Below the pieces are notes generated by a model. That model was given only the letters and a program-made list of their open reading frames with translations. It was not told where the DNA came from and ran no database searches. A program made the translations under genes and the position numbers. Positions 33,135 through 41,659 of a stretch of DNA of 64,000 nt are shown piece by piece. How positions within the stretch are numbered: the stretch's first letter is position 1; each line of letters begins with the position of its first letter. Origin of the DNA: Marinobacter sp. NP-4(2019) (lineage in GTDB: Bacteria; Pseudomonadota; Gammaproteobacteria; Pseudomonadales; Oleiphilaceae); assembly GCF_003994855.1 (NCBI RefSeq), contig NZ_CP034142.1, positions 1,178,001 to 1,242,000 on the forward strand, written 5' to 3'.

Positions 33135-33893
33135 TCAGACTTTGCCCATGAAATGCCTGCTGTAGCGTGAGGCCAGGCGGCTGACTTCCAGCACCACCAG
33201 CACGTCGGCACAACGGAATTCCGGGTCCCAACAGGGTTCCCCGCAGACCCGGGCGCCAAGTCGCATGTATGCCTTGATCAGTGCCGGGACATCCACTGGA
33301 CGTTCTTCGCTGACCGGATGGGCGAGGTGGGGCAGCTCCCGTTTCGGAGTGACCCGAAAACCTTCATCGGCCATGAACTCCCGTTGCAGGTAGCGGGCAA
33401 TGTTCCAGGCTTTCAGTCCGCCATCGGACATACTGATACTGGCGCAACCAATCAGGTAGTCCACCTGGTGTTTGACCAGATACTCCGCCAGTGAGGCCCA
33501 TAGCAATGTAATAGTGGCACCGTTGCGGTAATCCGGATGGACGCAGGTTCGGCCCAGTTCCGCGACGGTGCCGGTGAGTCGGCGGAAGGCGCTCAGGTCA
33601 AACTCCCCTTCCGAATAGAAGCCACCGGCCTTAGCCGCATTGTGCTGATGCAGGATACGGGTGGTGGCGACCAGCTCACCGCTGGCTTGGTCGGTCACGA
33701 TCAGGTGGTCACACCAGGCATCGAAGCTGTCCGCATCGATACCCGGGGTGCTGGCTCCGAGATCAGAGCCGTATTCCTCGGAAAACACCCGGTAACGCAG
33801 TCGCTGGGCTGCTTCTACGGTCGCTGGCTGGGTGGTGATTCCGGCCTTTAGCTGTCGGGTGGGACGGGTGACGCGTATGGATTGTGCGCTCAT
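33135..33893 (-). CDS. olsB: L-ornithine N(alpha)-acyltransferase, probable OlsB
   Basis: 252-aa GNAT-like enzyme that transfers a 3-hydroxyacyl group from ACP to ornithine, the first step of ornithine lipid synthesis. Family features are seen: R-Y-R-V-F-S-E-E-Y-G near 33-42, D-A-W-C-D-H-L-I-V, E-L-G-R-T-C-V-H-P-D-Y-R and the region C-A-S-I-S-M-S-D-G. Related hemolysin/GNAT proteins exist, but pairing with an acyltransferase and a PhoB-type site upstream supports OlsB. It is divergent from an RstA-like regulator. Confidence 0.85.
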   Translation of the reverse strand: MSAQSIRVTRPTRQLKAGITTQPATVEAAQRLRYRVFSEEYGSDLGASTPGIDADSFDAWCDHLIVTDQASGELVATTRILHQHNAAKAGGFYSEGEFDLSAFRRLTGTVAELGRTCVHPDYRNGATITLLWASLAEYLVKHQVDYLIGCASISMSDGGLKAWNIARYLQREFMADEGFRVTPKRELPHLAHPVSEERPVDVPALIKAYMRLGARVCGEPCWDPEFRCADVLVVLEVSRLASRYSRHFMGKV

Positions 33894-33940
33894 AACCTTG
33901 TCTCATTGTTGCCGTTTCCAGACAAGGCTATGAACCCGGT

Positions 33941-33980
33941 GTGACAGCGGAGTGACCGTCGGATGACGACTCGGTTACAG
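33941..33980 (-). promoter_or_regulatory. PhoB-type box upstream of olsBA
   Basis: On the minus strand four 7-mers CTGTAAC, TCGTCAT, CGGTCAC and CTGTCAC lie at an exact 11-bp period (4-bp spacers CGAG, CCGA, TCCG). Each matches CTGTCAT at 5 or 6 of 7 positions. The last ends 47 bp before the olsB start. A weak -10 (CATAGC or TAGCCT) follows at 9-10 bp. Confidence 0.72.
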
Positions 33981-34019
33981 GCCCTTTGGGACAAATCGGG
34001 TTGAGAGACATGTCACGGG

Positions 34020-34079
34020 CTGTAACAGAGTGACGGTTCCATGTATATTTCTGAATAGCATGTATAATTGCTGTTACAG
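34020..34079. promoter_or_regulatory. CTGTAACAG / CTGTTACAG pair and -10 upstream of the RstA-like gene
   Basis: CTGTAACAG (34020-34028) and its reverse complement CTGTTACAG (34071-34079) flank a TATAAT (34063-34068) ahead of the response-regulator gene. GTTACA is the conserved half of the E. coli RstA box, so autoregulation is possible. Confidence 0.4.
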
Positions 34080-34141
34080 CAGGTTGCCTGTATTGTCAGG
34101 AACTGAGTGCTTCTTCTGAAACCGGAATAACAAAACCAGAG

Positions 34142-34879
34142 ATGGACGGCGTGGAACAGACAAACGAAAGTTGGCGAATTCTCATTGTCGAGGATGATGA
34201 ACGGCTGGCAGAGCTGACACGGGAATACCTGGAGAGTAACGGTCTGACCGTCTCCCTGGAGACCCATGGCGGCCGCGCCGTTGAGCGCATCCGCAACGAG
34301 CAGCCTGACCTGGTTGTTCTTGACCTGATGCTGCCGGGAGAGGACGGCTTGTCCATTTGTCGTCGGGTGAGGCCGTTTTTCCAGGGGCCGATCATTATGC
34401 TCACTGCCCGCACCGATGATCTTGATCAGGTGCTGGGTCTGGAAATGGGCGCGGACGACTACATTGGCAAACCGGTGAAGCCCAGGGTTCTGCTGGCGAG
34501 GATTCGCGCCATGCTGCGGCGGATTACCGAGGGTGGCCAGGGCGGGGCTGACGAGGCCAATGGCGAAGAACCGGTCCGGCTTCAGTTCAATGACCTGGTA
34601 GTGGATCGCTCCATGCGGGAAGCCTGGCTGAATGACGAAAGCATTGAGCTGACCAGTGCCGAGTTCGACCTGCTCTGGTTGCTGGCCAGTAACGCCGGGC
34701 GTGTACTCAGCCGCGAAGAGATCTTCACTGCCCTGCGAGGCATTGAGTATGACGGTCAGGACCGCTCGATTGATGTCCGGGTGTCACGGATTCGTCCGAA
34801 GATTGGTGATGATCCGATACATCCCCGCCGCATCAAGACGGTTCGCAGCAAGGGCTATCTGTTTGTAAAAGAAGCCTGA
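34142..34879 (+). CDS. OmpR-family response regulator, RstA-like
   Basis: 245-aa regulator with a receiver domain (phospho-acceptor D61 in V-V-L-D-L-M-L-P-G; K in G-K-P-V-K-P) and an OmpR-type winged helix (about 145-240, ending R-T-V-R-S-K-G-Y-L-F). The motif V-L-G-L-E-M-G-A-D-D-Y-I and the general layout resemble E. coli RstA. It is followed by its kinase after 70 bp and is divergent from olsBA. The signal is unknown. Confidence 0.9.
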   Translation: MDGVEQTNESWRILIVEDDERLAELTREYLESNGLTVSLETHGGRAVERIRNEQPDLVVLDLMLPGEDGLSICRRVRPFFQGPIIMLTARTDDLDQVLGLEMGADDYIGKPVKPRVLLARIRAMLRRITEGGQGGADEANGEEPVRLQFNDLVVDRSMREAWLNDESIELTSAEFDLLWLLASNAGRVLSREEIFTALRGIEYDGQDRSIDVRVSRIRPKIGDDPIHPRRIKTVRSKGYLFVKEA

Positions 34880-34949
34880 ACCATCAGCCTCTGGCGCCGA
34901 TTGTGCCCTTTCCTGGGCGCAACCGGCGTTCGTTGCCAGGGTTAATGCA

Positions 34950-36524
34950 ATGCCCCTGAAGTTCTTCCTCAATCTCTACGCGCGCCTGATTGGCCTCACC
35001 TTTTTGGTTCTGGTTTTGTGTGCGGCCCTGTTTATCGGGATCAACTCTGTTCGCTCGCAGTTCTGGAATGAACGGTTTCCCGAACCTTTGATGCGCTGGC
35101 TTGCAGAAACGCCGTCCCCCCTCCTGCAGTATCATTGGCTTCAGCCCCTCTACGACTTTCAAGTGTCGGCTCCCGGTGACCTGTCCCTTTCCAGTGTTAC
35201 CCGGGAGCGCCTTGGCTATGGTCAGGTTGTTGCCAGGAATTCCAGCCTTGGTCAGCAAATCCTGATTCAGGATGCTGATGGTTCTGTGCTGTCGCTCCGT
35301 TTCCGGGATATCTATCGTGACGTGGCCGAGGCCGTATCACTGATTGTGCGACAGCATCTTGATCAGGCCGGTCCCGGTGGCCAGGACAGGATGCTGCCAC
35401 AGTTGGAAGAGGCCTTTCGGGTATCCCTGTCACGGGTTGAGAGGTTGGATAGCGTGCCGGATTCTGAGGTGCTGGGGCGTGTGTCGGAGCGGGGCCTGTC
35501 GTTGTATCAGCAGAACGCCGGTGATCCGGCCAGTGTGCTGATTCGGCTTGAGGACGGCTCCCTGGTCAACCTCACCATGCCGAAACCGTTTGATCCGTGG
35601 GCCTGGCCCGTAATCCTGCTGCTGGTGGCGGTAAGTGGTGGCGTATTGGCACTTGTGCTCTACCTGGCATTGCGGGGTGTGGATAATAATCTGCGGGCAG
35701 TGGAATCCGTTGCCGTCCGTATTGCCCGGGGAGAGATGGGCGCGCGGGTGGAGGCCGGAGACAGCAAACTGGTATCCCGGCTGGCGGCCGCGTTCAATGG
35801 CATGGCCGAGCATATCCAGCGCCTGGTCGGGGTTCAGCGGGAGATGATTCATGCTGTGTCTCACGAATTACGCACGCCGGTCGCGCGCATACGCTTTGGC
35901 GTACAGATGATTGAGGGCGCCGCTAACCCGGAAGCCCTGCAGAAACAATTGGATGGCATTGATGGCGATATCCAGGAGCTGGATGAACTGATTGATGAGA
36001 TACTGACCTACGCCCGTCTGGAGCAGGGTGGCCCGGTCTTTGCCCTGCAGGAAACCTCGGTGACGGACATTGTTCGCCAGGTGGTGGATGAGCAGCAGCT
36101 GGTTCGTCCGGAACTGACGATCGCCGCAAGGATTGATGATGAGTCAGAGCGGTGGGGAATGTCTGATGTAGAGCCGCGCTACATTCACCGGGCGATCCAG
36201 AATCTGGTTGGAAATGCCGGCCGGTATGCCAAGGGCACGGTGGAGGTTTGCTGTCATTTTGATGAGGACAACTGCCGGGTGGATGTGGAGGACGATGGCC
36301 CCGGTATTCCGGAAGAAGACTGGGAAAAGGTGTTTACCGCCTTCGCGCGCCTGGATGATAGCCGCACGCGTACCTCTGGTGGTTATGGTCTGGGGTTGTC
36401 CATCGTCCGCCGGATCCTGTACTGGCATGGTGGGCAGGCCTTTGTCAGTCGCAGTGAGGCTCTTGGCGGTGCCAGATTCAGCCTGGTATGGCCCCGAAAA
36501 AAGCCGGTGGACGCTATAGTGTGA
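34950..36524 (+). CDS. Sensor histidine kinase, RstB-like
   Basis: 524-aa membrane kinase. The first helix is at about 8-30 and the second at about 212-237, enclosing a periplasmic domain of about 180 residues. A HAMP region, an H-box with H305 (V-S-H-E-L-R-T-P-V-A-R-I-R) and a HATPase domain (N-L-V-G-N-A-G-R-Y, D-D-G-P-G-I-P, G-G-Y-G-L-G-L-S-I-V) follow. It pairs with the upstream OmpR-type regulator. Confidence 0.92.
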   Translation: MPLKFFLNLYARLIGLTFLVLVLCAALFIGINSVRSQFWNERFPEPLMRWLAETPSPLLQYHWLQPLYDFQVSAPGDLSLSSVTRERLGYGQVVARNSSLGQQILIQDADGSVLSLRFRDIYRDVAEAVSLIVRQHLDQAGPGGQDRMLPQLEEAFRVSLSRVERLDSVPDSEVLGRVSERGLSLYQQNAGDPASVLIRLEDGSLVNLTMPKPFDPWAWPVILLLVAVSGGVLALVLYLALRGVDNNLRAVESVAVRIARGEMGARVEAGDSKLVSRLAAAFNGMAEHIQRLVGVQREMIHAVSHELRTPVARIRFGVQMIEGAANPEALQKQLDGIDGDIQELDELIDEILTYARLEQGGPVFALQETSVTDIVRQVVDEQQLVRPELTIAARIDDESERWGMSDVEPRYIHRAIQNLVGNAGRYAKGTVEVCCHFDEDNCRVDVEDDGPGIPEEDWEKVFTAFARLDDSRTRTSGGYGLGLSIVRRILYWHGGQAFVSRSEALGGARFSLVWPRKKPVDAIV

Positions 36525-36672
36525 ACTGCGTCTCGCTCTCTCACCTGATGTAACAATCTGCATACATAACCTCAACTGAAGGGTGGTCTCCCGTTGACGC
36601 ATAATTAGAAGCGTAAGGGATGACTTTTGAGGTTGTAGTTCTTACGAACTTTCCTTGTTTCATTCGTCATTT

Positions 36673-36702
36673 GAGGGCCGGTTTTTACCGGCTCTTTTTT
36701 TT
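36673..36702 (+). terminator. Intrinsic terminator upstream of glpK
   Basis: GCCGGT (36677-36682), loop TTTT, ACCGGC (36687-36692), extended by outer pairs including a G-U, then a run of eight T residues (36695-36702). It lies about 150 bp after the kinase stop, so it ends the kinase transcript or a separate small RNA. Confidence 0.88.
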
Positions 36703-36773
36703 GCTCCGTTGTTTTTGGTCTCTTCCTGCCCTCCGCTGTTAGAATCATGAAAAAACAATGGAGTGCCAATCCC

Positions 36774-38255
36774 ATGCCTCACTACCTTCTTGCCATTGAT
36801 CAGGGAACCACCAGCTCCCGCGCCATCGTGTTCGATGAGACCGGCACCAGCGTTGCAGTTGCCCAGCAGGAGTTTCATCAATACTTTCCCCGGGATGGCT
36901 GGGTCGAGCATGATGCTGTTGAGATCTGGGACAGCACACTGGCGGTGTGCCGCGAGGTGCTCGAGAGGGCAGGGATAGAGGCTGCTGCCCTGGCGGGGAT
37001 CGGCATTACCAACCAGCGTGAAACCACCATTATCTGGGACCGGGCCACCGGCAGGCCCATTCACCATGCAATTGTCTGGCAGGATCGTCGCACCGCTTCA
37101 GTCTGCACCAAGCTGAAGACGGATGGCTATGAAGATGTTGTTGTCGAGCGCACCGGGTTACTGATTGATCCCTACTTTTCTGCCACCAAGATCGCATGGA
37201 TCCTGGATAACACCGACGGTGCGCGGGCCAGGGCCGAGGCCGGAGAGCTGGCATTCGGCACGGTTGACAGTTGGCTGCTGTGGAATCTCACCGGCGGACG
37301 TTCGCATCTGACCGATGCCACCAACGCGTCTCGCACCGCGCTGTTCAATATTCATGAGCAAGCCTGGGACGACGAACTGCTCAGGTTGTTCCGCGTACCA
37401 AGGGCATTGCTGCCAGAGGTTCTGGATTGTGCCGCGGACTTCGGCACAACAGACGCCGCGTGCCTGGGGGCACCAGTACAGGTGGCGGGGATTGCGGGCG
37501 ACCAGCATGCCGCGTTGATCGGGCAGGCCTGTTTTGAGCCAGGTATGGCGAAAAGCACATACGGGACCGGCTGTTTCCTGATGCTTAATACCGGAAAGCA
37601 GGCGCTGCGTTCCGAGAACAGGCTGTTGACCACCATGGCGTATCGGCTGAATGGTGAGCCCTGTTACGCCATGGAAGGCAGTATCTTTGTGGCGGGCGCG
37701 GCGATGCAGTGGCTACGGGATGGTCTGAAGCTGATCCGCCATGCCAGCGAATCCACCGCCTGTGCCGAGCAGGTCGGGGTGGATAACCCGGTGTACCTGG
37801 TGCCGGCCTTTACCGGCCTGGGGGCGCCACACTGGGACCCCCACGCCCGGGGTGCGATCATGGGGCTGACCCGGGATACGGGAATCGCCGAGATTGTGAC
37901 CGCCGGACTCCAGTCCGTGTGTTACCAGACCAAGGATCTGGTGCGTGCCATCCAGAATGATGGTGCCCGACTGCAGGCATTGCGGGTTGACGGCGGCATG
38001 GCGGTGAACGACTGGGTCATGCAGTTCCTATCGGATATCCTCAATGTCACCGTCGACCGGCCCCGGGTAACAGAGACCACGGCGTTGGGTGCTGCGTACT
38101 TGGCGGGACTCTACACCGGCGTTTACAAGAGTCTGGATGAGATTGCGCGGCTGTGGGAACAGGAGCGGCGGTTTGAGCCGGCCATGAGGCCGGCCCTGAG
38201 GGAATCGCTATACGCGGGCTGGCTGGATGCAGTGGAGCGGGTGTGTAACAACTGA
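36774..38255 (+). CDS. glpK: Glycerol kinase
   Basis: Phosphorylates glycerol to sn-glycerol-3-phosphate. The 493-aa FGGY-family protein has the ATP-binding start A-I-D-Q-G-T-T-S-S-R-A-I, W-Q-D-R-R-T, and the FGGY signature region with the A-Y-L-A-G-L-Y near the C-terminus. ATG 36774 is preceded by GGAG at about 9 nt and gives the usual M-P-H-Y-L-L-A-I-D; ATG 36747 is an upstream alternative without a ribosome site. No glpF or glpD is adjacent. It is convergent with the ABC ATPase gene, 12 bp away. Confidence 0.97.
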   Translation: MPHYLLAIDQGTTSSRAIVFDETGTSVAVAQQEFHQYFPRDGWVEHDAVEIWDSTLAVCREVLERAGIEAAALAGIGITNQRETTIIWDRATGRPIHHAIVWQDRRTASVCTKLKTDGYEDVVVERTGLLIDPYFSATKIAWILDNTDGARARAEAGELAFGTVDSWLLWNLTGGRSHLTDATNASRTALFNIHEQAWDDELLRLFRVPRALLPEVLDCAADFGTTDAACLGAPVQVAGIAGDQHAALIGQACFEPGMAKSTYGTGCFLMLNTGKQALRSENRLLTTMAYRLNGEPCYAMEGSIFVAGAAMQWLRDGLKLIRHASESTACAEQVGVDNPVYLVPAFTGLGAPHWDPHARGAIMGLTRDTGIAEIVTAGLQSVCYQTKDLVRAIQNDGARLQALRVDGGMAVNDWVMQFLSDILNVTVDRPRVTETTALGAAYLAGLYTGVYKSLDEIARLWEQERRFEPAMRPALRESLYAGWLDAVERVCNN

Positions 38256-38267
38256 TCGTCTGTCTGT

Positions 38268-39341
38268 TCAGGCGGTCCGCTCAAAGGCAATCAGGTGATC
38301 CGCTTCCACACTTACCGGTACGTTCTCGCCCAGGTGAAAATCCAGGTGGCTGCGGAACAGGGCTTCGAATTCGGTGTCTTCCGAACAGCGGAAACGGTAG
38401 AGGGTAGAGGTGCCGGCAAACGTTTTCTCGATCACCTTGGGTTTGAGGTCTGAATTCGCGTCGTAGACGATGTCGTCCGGTCGTATCAGTACGTCGACCA
38501 GCGTGCCGGGGGGCCACTTGTAGGCCCGGTTGCCGCGAATGATCCCCAGTTCCGATTCAATGGTGTCCGGGCCCAGAGCCTTGCCGGGAATGAATCCCCC
38601 CTGACCAACGAAGCCGGCGACAAACCGGTTGGCCGGTTCGTGATAGAGGTTGTAGGGTACGTCCCACTGCTGGATGCTGCCGTCTTTGAGCACGGCTACC
38701 TGGTCGCACATGGCGAAGGCTTCCTGCTGGTCGTGGGTGACCAGAATGGCACTGATGCCCAGGGTCTTGAGAATATCCCTGACGTCAAGGCTCAGACGTC
38801 TGCGCAGGTCGGTGTCCAGGTTGGAAAAGGGTTCGTCCAGCAGGATCAGGGTGGGTTCCGGTGCCAGCGCCCGCGCCAGGGCGACCCGTTGTTGCTGGCC
38901 ACCGGAAAGTTCGTGAGGGTAACTGTCCGCGAGATCCTGCAGGTGCACCAGGGTCAGCAGCTCCATGACTTTCTGGCGTTTTTCGCTTCGGCTTTCCTTG
39001 TGCAGACCGAACCCTACGTTGTCCGCTATGGTCAGGTGCGGAAACAGCGCGTAATCCTGGAAGACCATACCGATGCGTCGCTTTTCGGGCGCGACCATGC
39101 GCCCGGGCAGGCTGATGGACTGCGACTGCAGGCGGATCTCACCGGCATTGAGTGGCAGGAAGCCGGCCAACGCACGGAGTATGGTGCTTTTGCCACAGCC
39201 GCTGGGCCCCAGAAGGCAGCCAATGTCGCCGTGGCTCAGTGAAAAGCTGACGTCCTTGACCACCGATCCATTACCGTACCCGCAGGACAGGTTGTTGACT
39301 TCCAGCAGCCAGTCAACGGAGAGGTCCGCGCTTGGGCTCAT
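38268..39341 (-). CDS. FbpC-type ABC transporter ATP-binding protein, orphan
   Basis: 357-aa ATPase of the spermidine/ferric-ion/sulfate class. It has Walker A G-P-S-G-C-G-K-S-T (45-53), signature L-S-G-G-Q, Walker B L-I-L-L-D-E-P-F-S-N-L-D, then a C-terminal TOBE-like domain (about 240-355), as in FbpC. No permease or binding-protein gene is next to it. It lies 4 bp downstream of argF on the same strand and is probably co-transcribed with it. The substrate cannot be told; iron is typical for this subfamily. Confidence 0.88.
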   Translation of the reverse strand: MSPSADLSVDWLLEVNNLSCGYGNGSVVKDVSFSLSHGDIGCLLGPSGCGKSTILRALAGFLPLNAGEIRLQSQSISLPGRMVAPEKRRIGMVFQDYALFPHLTIADNVGFGLHKESRSEKRQKVMELLTLVHLQDLADSYPHELSGGQQQRVALARALAPEPTLILLDEPFSNLDTDLRRRLSLDVRDILKTLGISAILVTHDQQEAFAMCDQVAVLKDGSIQQWDVPYNLYHEPANRFVAGFVGQGGFIPGKALGPDTIESELGIIRGNRAYKWPPGTLVDVLIRPDDIVYDANSDLKPKVIEKTFAGTSTLYRFRCSEDTEFEALFRSHLDFHLGENVPVSVEADHLIAFERTA

Positions 39342-39345
39342 TCGG

Positions 39346-40260
39346 TCAGTCCAGTTTGTTGAGGATCAGGAATTCCAGCAGTGCCTTCTGGGCGTGCAGG
39401 CGGTTTTCCGCCTCATCCCACACCACCGAACTGGCATGCTCCATCATGTCGGTGGAAATTTCCTCGCCCCGATGTGCTGGCAGGCAGTGCATGAACAGCG
39501 CGTCCTTATCCGCAACGGACATCAGGTCGGGACTGATCTGGTACCCTCGGAAGGCCTTCTCACGGGCCTTCTGTTCGTCTTCCTGGCCCATGGAGGCCCA
39601 GACGTCGGTGACCAGCAGGTGTGCGCCACGCGCCGCTTCCGCCGGGTCGCGAACGATGGTCACCCGGTCACTGTGTGTCTGCATCAGGGACTCGTTGGGC
39701 TCATAGCCTTCGGGGCAGGCAATACGCAGGTTGAATCCGAACTGGGTTGCGGCGTTGATATAGGAATGGCACATATTATTGCCATCGCCTACCCAGGTCA
39801 CCGTGGCGCCTCGAATGCTTCCGCGATGTTCGCGGTAAGTCTGCATGTCGGCCAATAGCTGGCATGGGTGAAAGTCGTCGGTCAGGGCATTGATGACCGG
39901 GACGCGGGACGCGCTGGCAAATGTTTCCACCGTATCGTGGGCAAAGGTACGAATCATCACCGCATCCACCATACTGGAAATGACAATGGCGGAGTCCTCA
40001 ATCGGCTCGCCTCTACCCAACTGGGTGTCGCGGGGGGACAGGAAAAGAGCGGCTCCCCCCAGTTGTGTCATCCCGGCTTCAAACGATACCCGCGTACGGG
40101 TGGATGATTTTTCGAAGATCATCGCCAGTACCCGGTTTTTCAGGGTATCGCGGGTGGCGCCACTGCGCCATTCATTGCGAAGCTTGCTTGCATGGTCCAG
40201 CAGGCCCTCAAGCTCGCTGGCTGTCATGTCATTCAATGTCAGAAAGTGTCTTGCTGCCAT
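39346..40260 (-). CDS. argF: Ornithine carbamoyltransferase
   Basis: Makes citrulline from ornithine and carbamoyl phosphate in arginine synthesis. The 304-aa protein has the carbamoyl-phosphate motif S-T-R-T-R (53-57), D-D-F-H-P-C-Q-L-L-A-D and the ornithine-side motif H-C-L-P-A-H-R. ATG 40260 gives the family N-terminus; the frame is open further upstream. The 283-bp gap to divergent grxD holds promoters, but no clear ArgR box was found. Confidence 0.96.
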   Translation of the reverse strand: MAARHFLTLNDMTASELEGLLDHASKLRNEWRSGATRDTLKNRVLAMIFEKSSTRTRVSFEAGMTQLGGAALFLSPRDTQLGRGEPIEDSAIVISSMVDAVMIRTFAHDTVETFASASRVPVINALTDDFHPCQLLADMQTYREHRGSIRGATVTWVGDGNNMCHSYINAATQFGFNLRIACPEGYEPNESLMQTHSDRVTIVRDPAEAARGAHLLVTDVWASMGQEDEQKAREKAFRGYQISPDLMSVADKDALFMHCLPAHRGEEISTDMMEHASSVVWDEAENRLHAQKALLEFLILNKLD

Positions 40261-40457
40261 GTTCTGGACCTTTATCAAACGAAAACCTTGCCGCACCGGA
40301 AAACAACAACGCGCCAGGCTGCGGAAGAGCCGCACCGGCGGGTGAACGTGACGGGAGTTGCGTTGGCTGCCTGGAAGACAGGGGCTTAAGTCTAGCCCTT
40401 CGGGCAGGTGATGACAACGGCGCTGCCGAGGTGGTTGCGCTGGGTCAAGCGGGGAGT

Positions 40458-40487
40458 TTGGTGACCCCGTGATGCGACGTGTACAAT
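40458..40487 (+). promoter_or_regulatory. Sigma-70-like promoter for grxD
   Basis: TTGGTG (40458-40463), 18-bp spacer, TACAAT (40482-40487), about 57 bp before the grxD start. Confidence 0.5.
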
Positions 40488-40543
40488 AAGTGCCAGGTAC
40501 ATTGCCTCCAGGCAATCCCGTTTCCAATTAGAGGTGAGTGTTC

Positions 40544-40870
40544 ATGGACATTAATGAAACCATTAAGAGCCAGCTAGAGGGTAACCCGGTCATTCTGTAT
40601 ATGAAGGGTACTCCGCAGGCTCCCCAGTGCGGTTTCTCGGCAAAAACCGTCCAGGCTTTGATGGCCTGCGGCGAGCGCTTTGCGTTTGTAAATATCCTGG
40701 ATAACCAGGAACTGCGCGAAGCTCTGAAGGTTTACTCCAGCTGGCCGACTTATCCACAGCTTTATATCAACGGTGAGCTGGTAGGCGGTTGTGACATCGT
40801 TCTTGAGATGTCCGAGAGCGGTGAGCTGGCCAAGGCGGTCAAGGAAGCCGCCAAGCAGGCCGAAGCCTGA
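40544..40870 (+). CDS. grxD: Monothiol glutaredoxin (Grx4 type)
   Basis: 108-aa monothiol glutaredoxin with the C-G-F-S active site (29-32), the K at 21 and the T-Y-P-Q-L-Y motif that binds glutathione. Such proteins carry or insert [2Fe-2S] clusters. ATG 40544 follows GAGGTG at about 9 nt; a GTG at 40538 is in frame but less likely. It is convergent with the TonB-like gene, only 4 bp away, with no terminator hairpin between them. Confidence 0.97.
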   Translation: MDINETIKSQLEGNPVILYMKGTPQAPQCGFSAKTVQALMACGERFAFVNILDNQELREALKVYSSWPTYPQLYINGELVGGCDIVLEMSESGELAKAVKEAAKQAEA

Positions 40871-40874
40871 TCCG

Positions 40875-41621
40875 CTAGTTCTCCAGGCGCTCCGGGGAGA
40901 ACAGCAGTTCAACCCGGTAGCGTTGTCCTTCTTCCCGTCCCGGCGGTTCCGGATAGGGGCTGGCTGCAAGCGCCGCCCGGTAGGCCGCTCCATCGATAGC
41001 CTCCATACCGCTTGAGCGGTACACGTTTGCCCTGGTCAGGGCGCCATTACCCATCAAATGCAGTTCAATTTCCATGGCAACCGGCGCGGTTAAAGTCCGT
41101 AGAGCCGGAAGGCGGCTACGTTTCAGTTCGCGGGCAATGCGAGCGGCGAGTCTGATAACGTAGGCGTCGGTTTCTCCCGGAGCTTCTGTCAGTTGCACAA
41201 TGTCACTGCGCGCCTGGGGTGCCGGTGAGTCGGAAGGGATGCCGGCGGTGGTTGACGGCGATGGGGCGCTCTTGCGAGCGGTCTCTGCAGCCGGAACGGT
41301 TTCGTCAGAAGGGGGCGAAGCCGATGGAGCCGGTTCGGGTCTGGTCCGGGGTGGCGTCTGACGCGAGGTCGCTGTTGCCTTGGCTGCGGCGGGTGCGTCA
41401 GCGCGGATCTCAGTGTCCTCTGGGCTGGCTATGGTTTTGGGGGTAGCCCGGCTGCCCGGAGGAACCAGTAACACCGTCATGGTGGGTGCGGGTTGCTCTG
41501 TTGGTTCAGACAGCAGGGGGATGGCTGACAGGCCGAGAGTGTGCAGAAACAATGCCAGGGATATGGCAAGGGCAATGCGATACGGCGCCGGAAGGCTGGT
41601 GCTGCGGCCATAGTCCAGCAT
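40875..41621 (-). CDS. TonB-like energy transducer
   Basis: 248-aa protein with an N-terminal membrane helix (I-A-L-A-I-S-L-A-L-F-L-H-T-L-G-L), a long linker rich in P, A, S, T (about 45-145), and a C-terminal TonB-like domain (about 160-245) with E-I-E-L-H-L-M-G-N-G-A-L and Y-R-A-A-L-A-A-S-P-Y-P-E-P-P. No exbB/exbD is in the window. Which receptors it serves is unknown. It follows the DUF1631 gene by 38 bp on the same strand. Confidence 0.85.
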   Translation of the reverse strand: MLDYGRSTSLPAPYRIALAISLALFLHTLGLSAIPLLSEPTEQPAPTMTVLLVPPGSRATPKTIASPEDTEIRADAPAAAKATATSRQTPPRTRPEPAPSASPPSDETVPAAETARKSAPSPSTTAGIPSDSPAPQARSDIVQLTEAPGETDAYVIRLAARIARELKRSRLPALRTLTAPVAMEIELHLMGNGALTRANVYRSSGMEAIDGAAYRAALAASPYPEPPGREEGQRYRVELLFSPERLEN

Positions 41622-41659
41622 GGTCTGTCAGGCACTCCAGAATGGAAAATGACGAGGGC

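Noticed and set aside
34011..34027. TGTCAC and TGTAAC as a further PhoB site toward the RstA-like gene
   Set aside because: Their period is 10 bp, not 11, so they do not fit PhoB half-site geometry.
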